Below are positions 63,296-64,000 of a stretch of 64,000 bases of DNA, in pieces. Each line of letters opens with the position of its first letter. The first letter of the stretch is position 1. Made by a program: the position numbers and the translations under genes. Below the pieces are notes generated by a model, which had not been told where the DNA came from, did not search any database, and saw only the letters and a program-made list of their open reading frames with translations. This stretch comes from Bacteroidota bacterium. Its GTDB lineage: Bacteria > Bacteroidota > Bacteroidia > B-17B0 > Aurantibacillaceae. Where the stretch lies: positions 1 to 64,000 of the forward strand of contig JAHBTI010000002.1 of assembly GCA_019638705.1 (NCBI GenBank), written 5' to 3'.

Positions 63296-63999
63296 TCAAA
63301 TTTTAACCTCGCCATTTTTACTTACAGCCAAAGTCAGGTCTGTTAATTCTCCGTCAACCGAATTTTGTTTGTCGTAATATAGTAAATACAAAACGCCGCA
63401 TGGGTCTATTGCCATTTGTACAGCAAACTGCGCTTTATGATTAGGACGGTATGTAATTAAAATCGGTTCTGTCCACGTTTCGCCTTTATCATCACTATAT
63501 ATCAAAAAAACATCTTTGTCTTCCGTGCTGTACTTCGTGTCTGTGTAGCAAACATAAATACGCCCTTTAAATTCACCTTTACTCTTATCGTAAATTATGA
63601 ACGGAAGATTTCTAAACGATATGTCGTCCAGTTTATATTCAGAACCAATGTTTGTGCCAATTAAAAATTTCTCTTCGGGTAACCACCCTCCTCCGCCATT
63701 AACTGAACGCTGAAACATAATATCTCGCCCGTTGAACCAACAAGCAAATACATCTTCTTTTGTTTCGCTATAGCAAACCATGAGATTTTTTCCTTTACTT
63801 TTTTTATTCAAAAGTGTTTTTGAAACTATTGGTGTTTGATTACAGCCTTCGCTAATATATCCACCAACTTGAACATAATAAATGCTGTCTTGTTTTTCTA
63901 TGAAATTATTTCCGGGAAATCTCTCTTCCAATGAAACATCAAATGGATTGGTAAGATAGCAACTCACCCATTTAAAAGCAGGAAACTGCGCAAACACTC
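63296..63999 (-). CDS. BNR/sialidase-like propeller protein (partial, C-terminally cut)
   Basis: The frame is open to the window edge, so the 5' end is missing. About 233 codons show sialidase-like propeller blades: LMVCYSETKEDVFACWFNGRDIMFQRSVNGGGGWLPEEKF, GRIYVCYTDTKY and VFLIYSDDKGETWTEPILITY (Asp-box-like SDDKGETW). Then come YLLYYDKQN and LTLAVSKNGEVKI, where a stop interrupts a blade. No catalytic residues can be confirmed. The function may be glycan binding or hydrolysis, or purely structural. Confidence 0.6.
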   Translation of the reverse strand, partial: VFAQFPAFKWVSCYLTNPFDVSLEERFPGNNFIEKQDSIYYVQVGGYISEGCNQTPIVSKTLLNKKSKGKNLMVCYSETKEDVFACWFNGRDIMFQRSVNGGGGWLPEEKFLIGTNIGSEYKLDDISFRNLPFIIYDKSKGEFKGRIYVCYTDTKYSTEDKDVFLIYSDDKGETWTEPILITYRPNHKAQFAVQMAIDPCGVLYLLYYDKQNSVDGELTDLTLAVSKNGEVKI

Positions 64000-64000
64000 C

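Overview
The window is chromosomal DNA from a member of the Bacteroidota. I would place it near Chitinophagales/Sphingobacteriia, but the sequence alone does not fix a genus. The evidence is: AT-rich coding with K/N-rich proteins, several secreted proteins ending in type IX secretion (T9SS) sorting domains, a T9SS plug protein, a Porin_10-type porin, DUF2723, DUF2851 and DUF3098 genes, and recurrent promoters of the Bacteroidota form TTTG (-33) / TAnnTTTG (-7). Shine-Dalgarno sequences are scarce, and GTG or TTG starts are needed for bamA, plsY, rimP and an AsmA-like gene.

Layout. 1-6 kb: the end of a T9SS cargo gene, then envelope biogenesis (DUF3098, uppP, uppS, bamA and two skp/ompH genes). 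6-8.3 kb (minus): paaABC of the phenylacetyl-CoA epoxidase, convergent with the skp genes. 8.3-10.2 kb: a membrane metallophosphoesterase and ferritin. 10.3-15.2 kb: a surface-polysaccharide group (gmd, fcl, an outer-membrane barrel, a WecA/MraY-type transferase). 15.2-22.5 kb: porin, EamA transporter, T9SS cargo, rplU-rpmA and a secreted protein. 22.6-32.2 kb: glutamate dehydrogenase, plsY, an AsmA-like protein and the rimP-nusA-infB operon.

32.2-35.75 kb is the accessory part of the window. A PIN toxin-antitoxin pair, a hicAB pair, a truncated KilA-N gene, and a helix-turn-helix gene divergent from a PD-(D/E)XK-like nuclease gene lie there. Two multi-hairpin repeat families (A, 95 bp, three copies; B, 70 bp, two copies) alternate with these cargo modules in the order A-PIN-B-Hic-A-KilA-B-A-HTH/nuclease. 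A 15-bp direct repeat, exactly 400 bp apart, brackets the helix-turn-helix gene.

35.7-64 kb returns to core genes. These include an NHL-repeat T9SS cargo protein, tRNA-Lys(CTT), a polysaccharide deacetylase, a DUF2723/GT117 membrane protein, tRNA-Gln(TTG), a YyaL/DUF255 protein, tRNA-Arg(CCT), a very large uncharacterised secreted protein, trmD, a collagen-like lipoprotein, a DPP III lipoprotein, the T9SS plug protein, DUF2851, an FtsB-like protein, cysS, a glutaminyl cyclase lipoprotein, DedA, a GT4 glycosyltransferase, a SiaB-family kinase, a deoxynucleoside kinase, and a BNR-type gene that looks split and runs off the end.

Spaces between genes hold several families of inverted repeats (a GC-rich repeat around CCCCC...GGGGG, GAATTCGTGGC-armed elements, CGAGCGAAGTCGAGA elements, TTAGATTTAAG low-complexity hairpins). 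Some of these have entered reading frames. No CRISPR array, integrase, transposase, rRNA or recognisable riboswitch was found.
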